Shown: positions 1 to 6,409 of the stretch, one piece after another
Layout: each line of letters opens with the position of its first letter
How positions within the stretch are numbered: position 1 is the stretch's first letter
Assembly (NCBI GenBank): GCA_024691665.1
Contig: JAILNJ010000072.1
Coordinates: 1-8,778 of the forward strand
Reading direction: 5' to 3'
Source: Gammaproteobacteria bacterium
GTDB lineage: Bacteria; Bacillota_I; Bacilli_A; Izemoplasmatales; UBA1188
DNA: 8,778 bases
Program-made: the position numbers and the translations under genes
The notes under the pieces: generated by a model
Database searches by the model: none
What the model was told of the DNA's origin: nothing
Seen by the model: the letters and a program-made list of their open reading frames with translations, nothing else

Positions 1-66
1 GCCTTAAAACCATCTTTACTTGATGAAGAATTAAATAACAAATTAAAAGAAGTAGTGGAGAAATAA
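1..66 (+). CDS. C-terminal 21 residues of an unidentified protein (partial, cut by window start)
   Basis: Frame 1 is open from the first base to a TAA at 64-66 and encodes a Lys/Glu/Leu-rich tail ending KLKEVVEK. The codon choice (AAA, GAA, TTA) matches the genes that follow. The tail looks helical and hydrophilic but has no recognisable motif, so I cannot name the protein. In several Bacillota rnhC lies near pheT, but this tail does not resemble a PheT C-terminus, so that guess is not supported. The gene converges on rnhC with 3 nt between the two stops, and its last codons form one arm of the shared terminator hairpin. Confidence 0.6.
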   Translation, partial: ALKPSLLDEELNNKLKEVVEK

Positions 67-79
67 CCGCTACTTCTTT
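46..79. terminator. Bidirectional terminator hairpin between convergent genes
   Basis: The arm at 46-58 pairs with 67-79 over 13 bp, with a single G-U wobble and an 8-nt loop (59-66). Reading plus, the 3' arm ends CTTCTTT and is followed by AAA and then five T at 83-87. Reading minus, the 3' arm ends CTTCTTT and runs into TAATTTG. Both orientations therefore give a hairpin with a U-rich tail, as expected for intrinsic termination from both sides. The stem lies within the final codons of the upstream gene and of rnhC. Termination itself is inferred from structure. Confidence 0.65.
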
Positions 80-942
80 AAATTTTTAAAGTTAAGTTTT
101 GTGATATGGTATAGGATATCTTCCTTACCATCTTTTTTAATTTCTTTGATTAATTCGTCAGCTTCTTTGCCAGCTCCCTTTGGAAGTTTATATCCATAAA
201 GTTTTTCAAGGTTATCCATCTCTTTTAAGAAGTAGCATCTCGCAATTATTGATGCGGCTGCGACAGCGATAGATTTAGTTTCGCCTTTAGTTTCAAAGCT
301 GATATTACTGAATACTTCTTGAGGTTTAATATTAAAAATATTATTTAGATATTTGAAGTAGTTAGTTTTACCACAGAAATCATCTAAACAAACCACATCA
401 TATTTAACCTCTTTCGCAAGATCTCTAATATTAGAATTATGAAGGCCTGCCTTAAGTTCATTAATATTATGAATAGAAGTATTATTATTGTATTGTTCGT
501 TTCTTAAGATTATTACTTTATGTTTTAGTTTCTTAACTAGAGTTTTTCCTATCTTTACTATTTCTTTATCAGTAATCTTCTTTGAGTCTTTTACGCCTAG
601 TTTTAGTAGTTCATTAGTATCTTTACCCTTAACTAGACAAGTCGCAACTACGATAGGCCCAAATAAGTCACCTGTTCCTACTTCATCACTACCAATTGTA
701 TCCATGTGGTTATAAGGATAATTTCCTTCTGAATCACTAGATTCTTCATTAACGTATTCTTTAAAGTAATCTAGTTTAGAACCTTGAAATACTACTTTAC
801 CACTCTTATAAATTGATACGCTAAAACCGTCACCTTGAAAGAAGTGAGCGATATAGGGATTTGTAGGCATTACTTCAAATGCTTTATAAGTGGTTATGAA
901 TTTTTTAATCTCTGATTCAGTCATCTTGATTACTTTAGTCAT
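70..942 (-). CDS. rnhC: Ribonuclease HIII
   Basis: The 290-aa cytoplasmic endonuclease cleaves the RNA strand of RNA-DNA hybrids, acting on R-loops and primer remnants. It is a Bacillota-type enzyme distinct from RNase HII. Residues 1 to about 75 form the TBP-like substrate-binding N-domain, with the VIK start and a SGKVVFQG strand typical of the family. The catalytic domain opens with IGSDEVGTGDLFGP (83-96), which supplies D86 and E87. A further acidic residue lies in VCLDDFC (D187 or D188), and the ETKSIAVAAASIIAR segment (221-235) supplies the probable fourth, E221. Length is normal for RNase HIII. The ATG at 942 is preferred because the family N-terminus aligns from there; M7 is the only near alternative. 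No Shine-Dalgarno sequence is visible before either start, so the leader is very short or absent. The gene is divergent from mutS2 and convergent with the partial upstream gene. The neighbourhood with mutS2 is familiar in Bacillota, although there the two are usually codirectional. Confidence 0.95.
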   Translation of the reverse strand: MTKVIKMTESEIKKFITTYKAFEVMPTNPYIAHFFQGDGFSVSIYKSGKVVFQGSKLDYFKEYVNEESSDSEGNYPYNHMDTIGSDEVGTGDLFGPIVVATCLVKGKDTNELLKLGVKDSKKITDKEIVKIGKTLVKKLKHKVIILRNEQYNNNTSIHNINELKAGLHNSNIRDLAKEVKYDVVCLDDFCGKTNYFKYLNNIFNIKPQEVFSNISFETKGETKSIAVAAASIIARCYFLKEMDNLEKLYGYKLPKGAGKEADELIKEIKKDGKEDILYHITKLNFKNLKK

Positions 943-951
943 ATATTAATT

Positions 952-968
952 TTATCATATTATGATAA
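952..968. repeat. Perfect 7-bp inverted repeat in the rnhC/mutS2 divergent region
   Basis: TTATCAT at 952-958 and ATGATAA at 962-968 are exact reverse complements with a 3-nt spacer. The repeat covers the candidate rnhC -10 and ends 17 nt upstream of the mutS2 extended -10 motif. It could be an operator controlling both genes. In such AT-rich DNA a 7-bp repeat could also arise by chance, and I recognise no known regulator site. Confidence 0.4.
954..959 (-). promoter_or_regulatory. Possible rnhC -10 element (TATGAT)
   Basis: On the minus strand TATGAT (959 down to 954) differs from TATAAT by one base and lies 11 nt before the rnhC ATG. Transcription would start about 4-5 nt before the ATG, which fits the lack of a Shine-Dalgarno site. 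There is no TG extension and only a weak -35 candidate, so this is a tentative call. The element overlaps the inverted repeat at 952-968. Confidence 0.35.
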
Positions 969-985
969 GTATATAAAATCTATTG

Positions 986-994
986 TGTTATAAT
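986..994 (+). promoter_or_regulatory. mutS2 promoter, extended -10 (TGTTATAAT)
   Basis: The motif is an exact match to TGnTATAAT, with TG at 986-987 and TATAAT at 989-994. No convincing -35 lies 16-18 nt upstream (TAAGTA at 17 nt), which an extended -10 can tolerate. Standard spacing puts the first transcribed base at about G1001, immediately before the mutS2 ATG at 1002. The 13 bases from TATAAT onward (989-1001) are identical to those at the tig promoter, which supports both as genuine start regions. Confidence 0.7.
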
Positions 995-1001
995 AATTTA
1001 G

Positions 1002-3323
1002 ATGAACGTTATAAAGAATTTAGAATTAGACAAAATTATTAATATAGTTAAAACATATTCAACGTTTGATGAGACAAAAGATTTAATCGATTTAATTGAA
1101 CCTTCAAGAGATAAAAAAGAGGTTGAAAGATTACTTCTTGAAGTTGAACATGCGAGATGCTCTGTCATCAAGATTGGTCGTCTTGATGTTTTTGAGATGA
1201 ACGTAAAAGATACTATTGAAAGACTTAGAGTATCTGCACCACTTTCAATCTCTGAAATCTTTGAAGTATTAAATCTATGCGATAACGTTCAAAGAGTATT
1301 AACTTATATTACTAAAGTTCAAAACATTCAAATTGAATACTCAGAACTTAAAAAGACTTTTGATAGATTTGTATCTTTAAAGAATATTAAGGATATGATT
1401 TATAAAGTTATTGATAGTGATGGTAATGTCCTTGATAATGCATCACTAGCTTTATATCAAATAAGACACAGAATTAGACTTGAAAACCAAAAGTTAGATA
1501 TTAAGATTAATCAATTACTTGAATCTTTAGCTTCTAAATTAAGTGATACTATCGTAACTATTAGAAACGGAAGAAAGGTAATTCCTATTAAAGTAGAATA
1601 TAAGAATCAAGTTCAAGGTGTTGTCCAAGGCGAATCAGCATCTGGACAAACAGTATTCATTGAACCATTCCAAACTATTGAAATTGAAAATAAGATTGAA
1701 TCTTTAAAAGAAGAGGAAGCAAGAGAAGTATCTAGAATCCTCTATGAATTAAGCGTTAATATCGCAAATAATTATGAAACTATTGAAGAAGATTATAGCG
1801 CATTAATCTATTTAGATTTCATTATGAGTAAGGCATATTATGCCGTAGACATTGATGCGGTAATGCCTAAGCTATCTAAGAATATCAATATTATTAAAGG
1901 AAGACACCCTTTAATCGATAAAGAAAAGGTAGTTCCTAATACTATTAAATTAAATGCCTATAAGACTATGATTATCACAGGACCTAATACTGGTGGTAAA
2001 ACTGTAGTACTTAAGACACTTGGACTCTTAGCCTTAATGACTGAATGCGGTATGCTAATACCTTGTGAAAAGGATTCTGAAATCCCGGTATTCGATGGGA
2101 TTTATTCAGATATCGGAGATGAACAATCAATAGAGCAATCTCTTTCAACTTTCTCATCTCATATGAATAAGATAGTTGAAATCATTGATGAATTCTCTAT
2201 TGATTCTCTAATCCTACTTGATGAACTTGGAAGTGGAACTGATCCTAAAGAAGGTGCTTCACTTGCGATATCTATTATTGATCACTTAAGTAAGTTTAAC
2301 GTGTATTTAGTAGTTACTACTCATTATCCTGAACTTAAGAACTATGCATACTTAGATGAAAATATTGTAAACGCATCAGTTGAGTTTGATGTAAATACTT
2401 TAAAACCTACATATAGACTATTAATTGGTTTTAGTGGTAAATCTAATGCCTTCTTAATTAGTGAACGTTTAGGCTTAAGAAAAGCTATTATTGACCACGC
2501 TAATGAAATCTCTCAAGGATTTAGTAATAGTTCATCTAATTTAATGGAAATTCTTGAAAAAGAAGAAGAGAAAGCTAGACTTGAAAGAGAAAAATATGAA
2601 GCTTTAAATCAAGAATTAAATGAGAAACTAAGAAATGCTGAACTTGAGATTAAGAAAGATAGAGATCAATTAAATAAAGAATATGAAACTCTAAATAATA
2701 AGAGAAATTCAATTCTATTTAAAGCTCAAAATGAGGCAGATAGATTAATTAATGAAATTACTGCGTTAAAGAAGAAACTAGAATCAAATGATGAAGTAAG
2801 TTCAGAAGAATTATCTAAAATTAAGAAAAAGACAGATAACCTATATGAATCTAAGCTAATTCCAAAGAAAGCGAACAAGCATGAGATTAAAGAAGGAGAT
2901 AATGTAAGAATCCTTGAATATAATAAGATAGGTACTGTCATTAAGATTAAGAATGGTAACTATAGTGTTCAAATAGGTTCTTTAATCTTCAACTATTCAA
3001 TTGATGAAATTGAATATGAAGGTGAATTCGATAAGAACAAAATCCTTATGGGACCTAAACAACAATTCAAAGCTAAACAAGTTAAGACTAGACTTGATTT
3101 AAGAGGCTTACGTTATGAAGAAGCTCAAGCTGAACTTGAGAAGTTTATTGATGATATAACACTTGATAACATTAAACAAGTAGAAGTTATCCACGGATAT
3201 GGGACTTTAGCTTTAAGAAATATGGTTATCAAGTTTGCGGAAGAGTCTCCACTAATTAAATCATATAGACCAGGAGAAGAACTTGAAGGAGGTCGCGGTG
3301 TAACCGTGATGATTTTAAAGTAA
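1002..3323 (+). CDS. mutS2: MutS2 family ATPase with Smr domain
   Basis: This 773-aa protein has the full MutS2 layout, and its length is typical. Residues 1-300 form the core and clamp. An ABC-type ATPase follows, with Walker A GPNTGGKT (327-334) and Walker B LILLDELGSGTDP (403-415, D407 and E408), plus the family segment GFSGKSNAFLISERLGL (477-493). A charged coiled coil runs from about 513 to 620, then a KOW-like small beta domain (about 629-670). The C-terminal Smr domain (about 695-773) carries LDLRG (698-702) and HGYG (731-734); the usual HGKG Lys is Tyr here. Family members bind branched DNA and suppress recombination, and in Bacillus MutS2 also acts on collided ribosomes; which applies here is not shown. 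The ATG at 1002 is fixed by an in-frame TAG directly before it and by the N-terminal LELDKI match to the family. No Shine-Dalgarno sequence is present. The protein contains no Trp. Its stop overlaps the truB start as TAATG. Confidence 0.96.
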   Translation: MNVIKNLELDKIINIVKTYSTFDETKDLIDLIEPSRDKKEVERLLLEVEHARCSVIKIGRLDVFEMNVKDTIERLRVSAPLSISEIFEVLNLCDNVQRVLTYITKVQNIQIEYSELKKTFDRFVSLKNIKDMIYKVIDSDGNVLDNASLALYQIRHRIRLENQKLDIKINQLLESLASKLSDTIVTIRNGRKVIPIKVEYKNQVQGVVQGESASGQTVFIEPFQTIEIENKIESLKEEEAREVSRILYELSVNIANNYETIEEDYSALIYLDFIMSKAYYAVDIDAVMPKLSKNINIIKGRHPLIDKEKVVPNTIKLNAYKTMIITGPNTGGKTVVLKTLGLLALMTECGMLIPCEKDSEIPVFDGIYSDIGDEQSIEQSLSTFSSHMNKIVEIIDEFSIDSLILLDELGSGTDPKEGASLAISIIDHLSKFNVYLVVTTHYPELKNYAYLDENIVNASVEFDVNTLKPTYRLLIGFSGKSNAFLISERLGLRKAIIDHANEISQGFSNSSSNLMEILEKEEEKARLEREKYEALNQELNEKLRNAELEIKKDRDQLNKEYETLNNKRNSILFKAQNEADRLINEITALKKKLESNDEVSSEELSKIKKKTDNLYESKLIPKKANKHEIKEGDNVRILEYNKIGTVIKIKNGNYSVQIGSLIFNYSIDEIEYEGEFDKNKILMGPKQQFKAKQVKTRLDLRGLRYEEAQAELEKFIDDITLDNIKQVEVIHGYGTLALRNMVIKFAEESPLIKSYRPGEELEGGRGVTVMILK

Positions 3324-4195
3324 TGAATGGTGGATTTTTATTAATTAAGAAAGATAGAGAAATTTCATCTAATAGCCTAGATAATAGAGTTAAAAGAGCT
3401 CTATCTTTTTCTAAAGTAGGACACCTTGGAACCTTAGATCCTCTCGCAGAAGGGCTTCTCATATTAATGGTTGATAGAGCTACTAAACTCGCCAAGTATT
3501 TTGACGATTTGAATAAAGTATATGAACTAGAAATTAGACTAGGCGCAAGAACTAGATCTCTAGATCTTGAAGGTGAAATCACAGACTTTAAAGAAGTTAA
3601 CTTCGAAGGCCAAGATGAATTAATAGACGAGACCTTAAAATCATTTATTGGAAAGTCTTCTCAAATTCCACCACTAGCCTCAGCCATTAAAGTGAATGGT
3701 AAGAAACTATATGAACTAGAAAGACAAAATATCGACTATACTCCAAAAGGAAGAGATGTTGAATTAATAGACGTTAAAAGAATTAGTGATATTAAAACGA
3801 TTAATAATAATACTTATTTCACATGTTTATGTCATACATCTAAAGGATATTATGTAAGAAGTTTAGCTCGAGATTTTGGGGATAAGTTACATGTTCCATC
3901 ACTCGCATCAGGAATAAATAGAGTGAAAGTAGGTAAATTTAGCATAGATAACGCTTATACATTAAGCGATATTGAAAATGGCAACTATAAGTTAATTAAT
4001 CCACTTGATTACCTAGATTTTAAGAGAGTAAATCTTGATGATACTAATGACCTAAAAAATGGTGTCTGGATTAAGAATGTTTATGGAAACTATGAATACA
4101 TTATATTTTGTGATAAGAAAGGAACTCCTATAGCTATCTCTAAGTTGGATGCTTCTAAGAATGTCTATAGGATTGATACGATGCTTGAATTATGA
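3323..4195 (+). CDS. truB: tRNA pseudouridine(55) synthase
   Basis: TruB converts U55 of the tRNA T-loop to pseudouridine in the cytoplasm. Visible family motifs are GHLGTLDPLAEGLLIL (33-48) with catalytic D39, and KVYELEIRLGARTRSLDLEGEI (65-86) with the conserved Tyr67. QIPPLASAIKVNGKKLYELE (114-133) and KGYYVRSLARDFG (174-186) with the conserved Arg179 follow, and the last 65 residues or so form a PUA-like tail. Length (290 aa) is normal. The sequence is divergent: the usual KPxGxTS motif near the N-terminus reads KKDREISSN, and the usual LRRTxVGxF reads INRVKVGKF. The active-site residues are nevertheless kept, so activity is likely. The start ATG shares one base with the mutS2 stop, and the only AGGAGG upstream (3287-3292) is 30 nt away inside mutS2, so initiation is probably coupled to mutS2 translation. 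Its TGA stop overlaps the ribF ATG. Confidence 0.93.
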   Translation: MNGGFLLIKKDREISSNSLDNRVKRALSFSKVGHLGTLDPLAEGLLILMVDRATKLAKYFDDLNKVYELEIRLGARTRSLDLEGEITDFKEVNFEGQDELIDETLKSFIGKSSQIPPLASAIKVNGKKLYELERQNIDYTPKGRDVELIDVKRISDIKTINNNTYFTCLCHTSKGYYVRSLARDFGDKLHVPSLASGINRVKVGKFSIDNAYTLSDIENGNYKLINPLDYLDFKRVNLDDTNDLKNGVWIKNVYGNYEYIIFCDKKGTPIAISKLDASKNVYRIDTMLEL

Positions 4196-4989
4196 AGATA
4201 ACATATTTAAACAACAACTCTAAATTTGATAGTAAGGGTAAAGCATTAGCTTTAGGATTTTTTGACGGAATTCATAGAGCTCATATGAAGATTTTAAAAC
4301 AAACAATTGATATTGCGGAATTCAATCATATTAAGAGCGCTATGATTACCTTTGATACATCTGTCGCATGTTTTATTAGAAAACAAAAGTTTAGATATTT
4401 AACATCTAATGATGATAAGATTTCAATGGCGAAAGAATTAGGATTCGATGAGATTGTCTTCATTGAAGTTAACCAAGCATTCTGTGATGTAACTAGAGAA
4501 GAATGCTGTAAATTGCTCTTTGATGATGCTGAATTCTTAGTATGTGGATTTGATTATTCATTTGGTCAATACGCTGCTGGTAACCTTAAATACCTTGAAG
4601 AAAAGTATGGCGATAAAGTAGTTGGCGTTGATGAGATGACAATTGATGGTATTAAAGTCGGATCTCAAGCTATTAAGAAAGCTTTATCTGAAGGTGATCT
4701 ATATTTATCGAAAGTAATGCTTAAGAGAGATTACTTAGTTAAAGGCTTACTCCATAAGAGTAATAAGAACTATTCACTCTCAGTTTCTGATTACTTCCTG
4801 CCTAAGAATGGTAAGTATGAAATAATCGTTAGAGGACTTGAAGGTGAAGTCACTATAAACGCTAAAATTAAGTTTATTGAAGATGAATCAGTAATCTTAA
4901 TTAAGGATTTAGATGACTCTCATAAGTTAGATACACTTGAGACAAAAAAGATGCATGATGTAATCTTCACAAAAACATCAAGCAAATAA
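4192..4989 (+). CDS. ribF: RibF-family FAD synthetase-like protein with degenerate riboflavin kinase domain
   Basis: RibF normally has an N-terminal FMN adenylyltransferase (FAD synthetase) and a C-terminal riboflavin kinase. Residues 1-170 fit the first domain: LGFFDGIHRAH (21-31) for GxFDGxHxGH, MITFDTSVA, SNDDKISMAKELGFD (72-86), LVCGFDYSFGQYAAG (116-130) and GIKVGSQAIKKAL (153-165). Two motifs are altered: HxGH reads HRAH, and the family ISSTxIR reads VGSQAIK. Residues 171-265 keep a beta-barrel-like remnant (LKRDYLVKGLLH, LPKNGKYEIIV) but lack the GRxLGxPTAN loop and the later kinase motif with its catalytic Glu. The total of 265 aa is short against the usual 300 or so. Riboflavin kinase activity is therefore doubtful, and FAD synthesis plausible but unproven. 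The start ATG overlaps the truB TGA (ATGA), with no near Shine-Dalgarno, so translation is probably coupled. The truB-ribF pairing is common in bacteria and supports the call. Confidence 0.85.
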   Translation: MKITYLNNNSKFDSKGKALALGFFDGIHRAHMKILKQTIDIAEFNHIKSAMITFDTSVACFIRKQKFRYLTSNDDKISMAKELGFDEIVFIEVNQAFCDVTREECCKLLFDDAEFLVCGFDYSFGQYAAGNLKYLEEKYGDKVVGVDEMTIDGIKVGSQAIKKALSEGDLYLSKVMLKRDYLVKGLLHKSNKNYSLSVSDYFLPKNGKYEIIVRGLEGEVTINAKIKFIEDESVILIKDLDDSHKLDTLETKKMHDVIFTKTSSK

Positions 4990-4991
4990 CT

Positions 4992-5020
4992 TTGAATATT
5001 TATTATATATTTGATATAAT
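4992..5020 (+). promoter_or_regulatory. tig-lon promoter
   Basis: A -35 box TTGAAT (4992-4997, four of six consensus bases) lies 17 nt before a perfect TATAAT (5015-5020) with a TG extension at 5012-5013. The predicted start is near G5027, giving a leader of about 39 nt. The promoter begins 3 nt after the ribF stop, and no terminator hairpin separates them, so some read-through from the mutS2 operon is likely. The 76-nt gap (4990-5065) holds this promoter, a TTTTTAAAAA palindrome (5029-5038) and the tig ribosome binding site. Confidence 0.85.
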
Positions 5021-5051
5021 AATTTAGGTTTTTAAAAAGAAAATTAGAAAT

Positions 5052-5056
5052 AGGAG
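5052..5056 (+). promoter_or_regulatory. tig ribosome binding site
   Basis: AGGAG, 9 nt before the ATG at 5066, lies in an otherwise A-rich and probably unstructured leader. It confirms the tig start and contrasts with the absence of such a site before rnhC and mutS2. Confidence 0.85.
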
Positions 5057-5065
5057 ATATAAAAA

Positions 5066-6385
5066 ATGAACGTAAACAAATTACCTGGCTCTAAAGTACA
5101 ATTTGAAGTTGTTATTCCAGTAGAGCTATTCAAGAAAGCTGTAGATGATGCTTTCGAAAAGAAAATCAAAACTGTAGAAGTTAAGGGCTTTAGAAAAGGA
5201 CAAGCTCCAAGAAATGTATATGAAGCTCAATACGGTGTTGAATCTTTATATGATGACGCATTAAATAGTGCAATCTCTGAAACTTACTATGAAGCAGTTA
5301 GAGATAACAAGATTGATGTATGTGGTTATCCTAAAATTGATATCGATACAAGAAAGATTAATCCTGAAGAACCAATCCACTACTTCGTAACTGTATCAGT
5401 TACTCCAGAAGTAACACTTGGCGAATACAAAGGTCTTCAAATTGTTAAAGAAGCAGTTAAAGTTTCTAAGAAGGAAGTTGAAGATGACATCAAAGCCGCT
5501 CTTGAAAGAGACGCTATGATGGCAACTAAAGAAGATGGAATCATCGAAAAAGGTAACACAGCTAAATTCGATTTCGAAGGTAAAGTTGATGGCGTAGCTT
5601 TCGAAGGTGGAACAGCTAAAGATTATGAACTTGAAATCGGTTCTGGACAATTCATCCCAGGATTTGAAGATCAAATGATTGGTATGAAGGTTGGAGAAAC
5701 TAAAGATATTAACGTTACTTTCCCTGAAGATTATCATGCTGAAAACTTAAAAGGTAAAGCTGCAGTATTCACAGTATCAGTTAAAGAAGTTAAAGTTAAA
5801 GAACTTCCTGAACTCACTGTTGAATGGTGTAATGAACAAAAACATAATCACGATGGTAAAGAATTAAAGTTCGAAACTGTTGAAGATTATAAGAACCATA
5901 TTAAAGAACACATCAAAGAACACAAAGAAGAACATGCTAAAGCTGAAGCTCAAAACAAATTATTTGAAACAGTTATCGCTAACGCTAAATTCGAACTTCC
6001 TGAAGATTTAGTTGAAGAAGATGTAGAAAGCGAATTCAAGAATGCTGAAGCTCAAGCCAAACAATACAATATGCCACTTGAAATGCTTTTAATGTATACA
6101 GGTGGAGGAACTGTAGAACAATTTAAAGAAAACTTAAAGAAACAAGCTACTCAAAGATTATCTTTAAGATTCGTTCTTAAGGCTATTGCTGAAAAAGAAA
6201 ACTTTGAAGTAACTGAAGAAGAAATCAATAAAGAATATCAAGATTTAGCTGAACACTACAAGATGACTGAAGAACAAGTTCGTCAAGCTGTAGATGCTGA
6301 ATCTATTAAAGAAGAGATCAAATCTCAAAAAGCTTATAAATTAATCGAAGACGCAAATCCATTCGTTGCTCCTCAAAAGAAGTAA
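5066..6385 (+). CDS. tig: Trigger factor (ribosome-associated chaperone and peptidyl-prolyl isomerase)
   Basis: Trigger factor binds ribosomal protein L23 at the exit tunnel and shields nascent chains. All three domains are present in 439 aa, a normal length. The ribosome-binding domain (1 to about 115) carries the signature GFRKGQAP (41-48). The FKBP-type isomerase domain (about 155-245) includes KFDFEGKVDGVAFEGG and IGSGQFIPGFEDQMIGMKVGE. The helical C-terminal cradle runs from about 250 to 435. At the start of this last domain, where the family usually continues LPELDDEFA, the protein reads LPELTVEWCNEQKHNH, followed by a helix with His at 278, 282, 286 and 290 (see repeat entry). The ATG at 5066 is fixed by AGGAG 9 nt upstream. 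It is the first gene of a unit with lon, 37 nt apart, under its own promoter. Confidence 0.97.
   Translation: MNVNKLPGSKVQFEVVIPVELFKKAVDDAFEKKIKTVEVKGFRKGQAPRNVYEAQYGVESLYDDALNSAISETYYEAVRDNKIDVCGYPKIDIDTRKINPEEPIHYFVTVSVTPEVTLGEYKGLQIVKEAVKVSKKEVEDDIKAALERDAMMATKEDGIIEKGNTAKFDFEGKVDGVAFEGGTAKDYELEIGSGQFIPGFEDQMIGMKVGETKDINVTFPEDYHAENLKGKAAVFTVSVKEVKVKELPELTVEWCNEQKHNHDGKELKFETVEDYKNHIKEHIKEHKEEHAKAEAQNKLFETVIANAKFELPEDLVEEDVESEFKNAEAQAKQYNMPLEMLLMYTGGGTVEQFKENLKKQATQRLSLRFVLKAIAEKENFEVTEEEINKEYQDLAEHYKMTEEQVRQAVDAESIKEEIKSQKAYKLIEDANPFVAPQKK
5897..5935 (+). repeat. 12-nt tandem repeat in tig encoding a His stripe (HIKE HIKE HKEE H)
   Basis: Three consecutive 12-nt units (5897-5908, 5909-5920, 5921-5932) plus a final CAT encode residues 278-290 of trigger factor. 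The first two units differ at only two or three positions and encode identical HIKE; the third has drifted to HKEE. The histidines fall every fourth residue, which places them on one face of a helix. C255, H260 and H262 lie shortly before. The pattern suggests local duplication and possibly a metal-binding surface. Confidence 0.6.
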
Positions 6386-6393
6386 TGAAAATC

Positions 6394-6405
6394 TGGCTTA
6401 AGCCA
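6394..6405. repeat. 12-bp perfect palindrome before lon (TGGCTTAAGCCA)
   Basis: The palindrome sits 8 nt after the tig stop and 5 nt before the lon Shine-Dalgarno sequence. As RNA it gives only a 4-bp stem with a TTAA loop, followed by A rather than T, so it is not a plus-strand terminator. It does not match the CIRCE or CtsR boxes that control some lon and chaperone genes. It could be an operator, or a small hairpin that modulates access to the lon start. Confidence 0.4.
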
Positions 6406-6409
6406 AAAA

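Noticed and set aside
488..715. Plus-strand 75-aa open frame opposite rnhC
   Set aside because: It lies wholly antisense to the conserved rnhC catalytic domain, has a Ser/Phe/Leu-rich composition typical of reverse-frame reading of an AT-rich gene, and has no recognisable motif.
2726..2941. Minus-strand 71-aa open frame inside mutS2
   Set aside because: Antisense to the MutS2 coiled coil; its Ser/Leu/Phe-rich sequence mirrors Lys/Glu codons on the other strand.
3286..3292. AAGGAGG as a ribosome binding site for truB
   Set aside because: It lies 30 nt before the truB ATG and encodes the conserved EGG near the MutS2 C-terminus, so coding constraint explains it.
3256..3582. Minus-strand 108-aa open frame across the mutS2-truB junction
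   Set aside because: It overlaps two well supported genes in antisense and shows no motif or ribosome binding site.
4990..5065. Riboswitch or structured leader in the ribF-tig gap
   Set aside because: The 76 nt are accounted for by a promoter, a short A-rich leader and a ribosome binding site. No multi-helix structure or FMN-riboswitch core is visible, and the position is after ribF, not before it.
5396..5737. Minus-strand 113-aa open frame inside tig
   Set aside because: It is antisense to the conserved FKBP domain, and its Phe/Ser/Asn-rich composition is a reverse-strand artefact.
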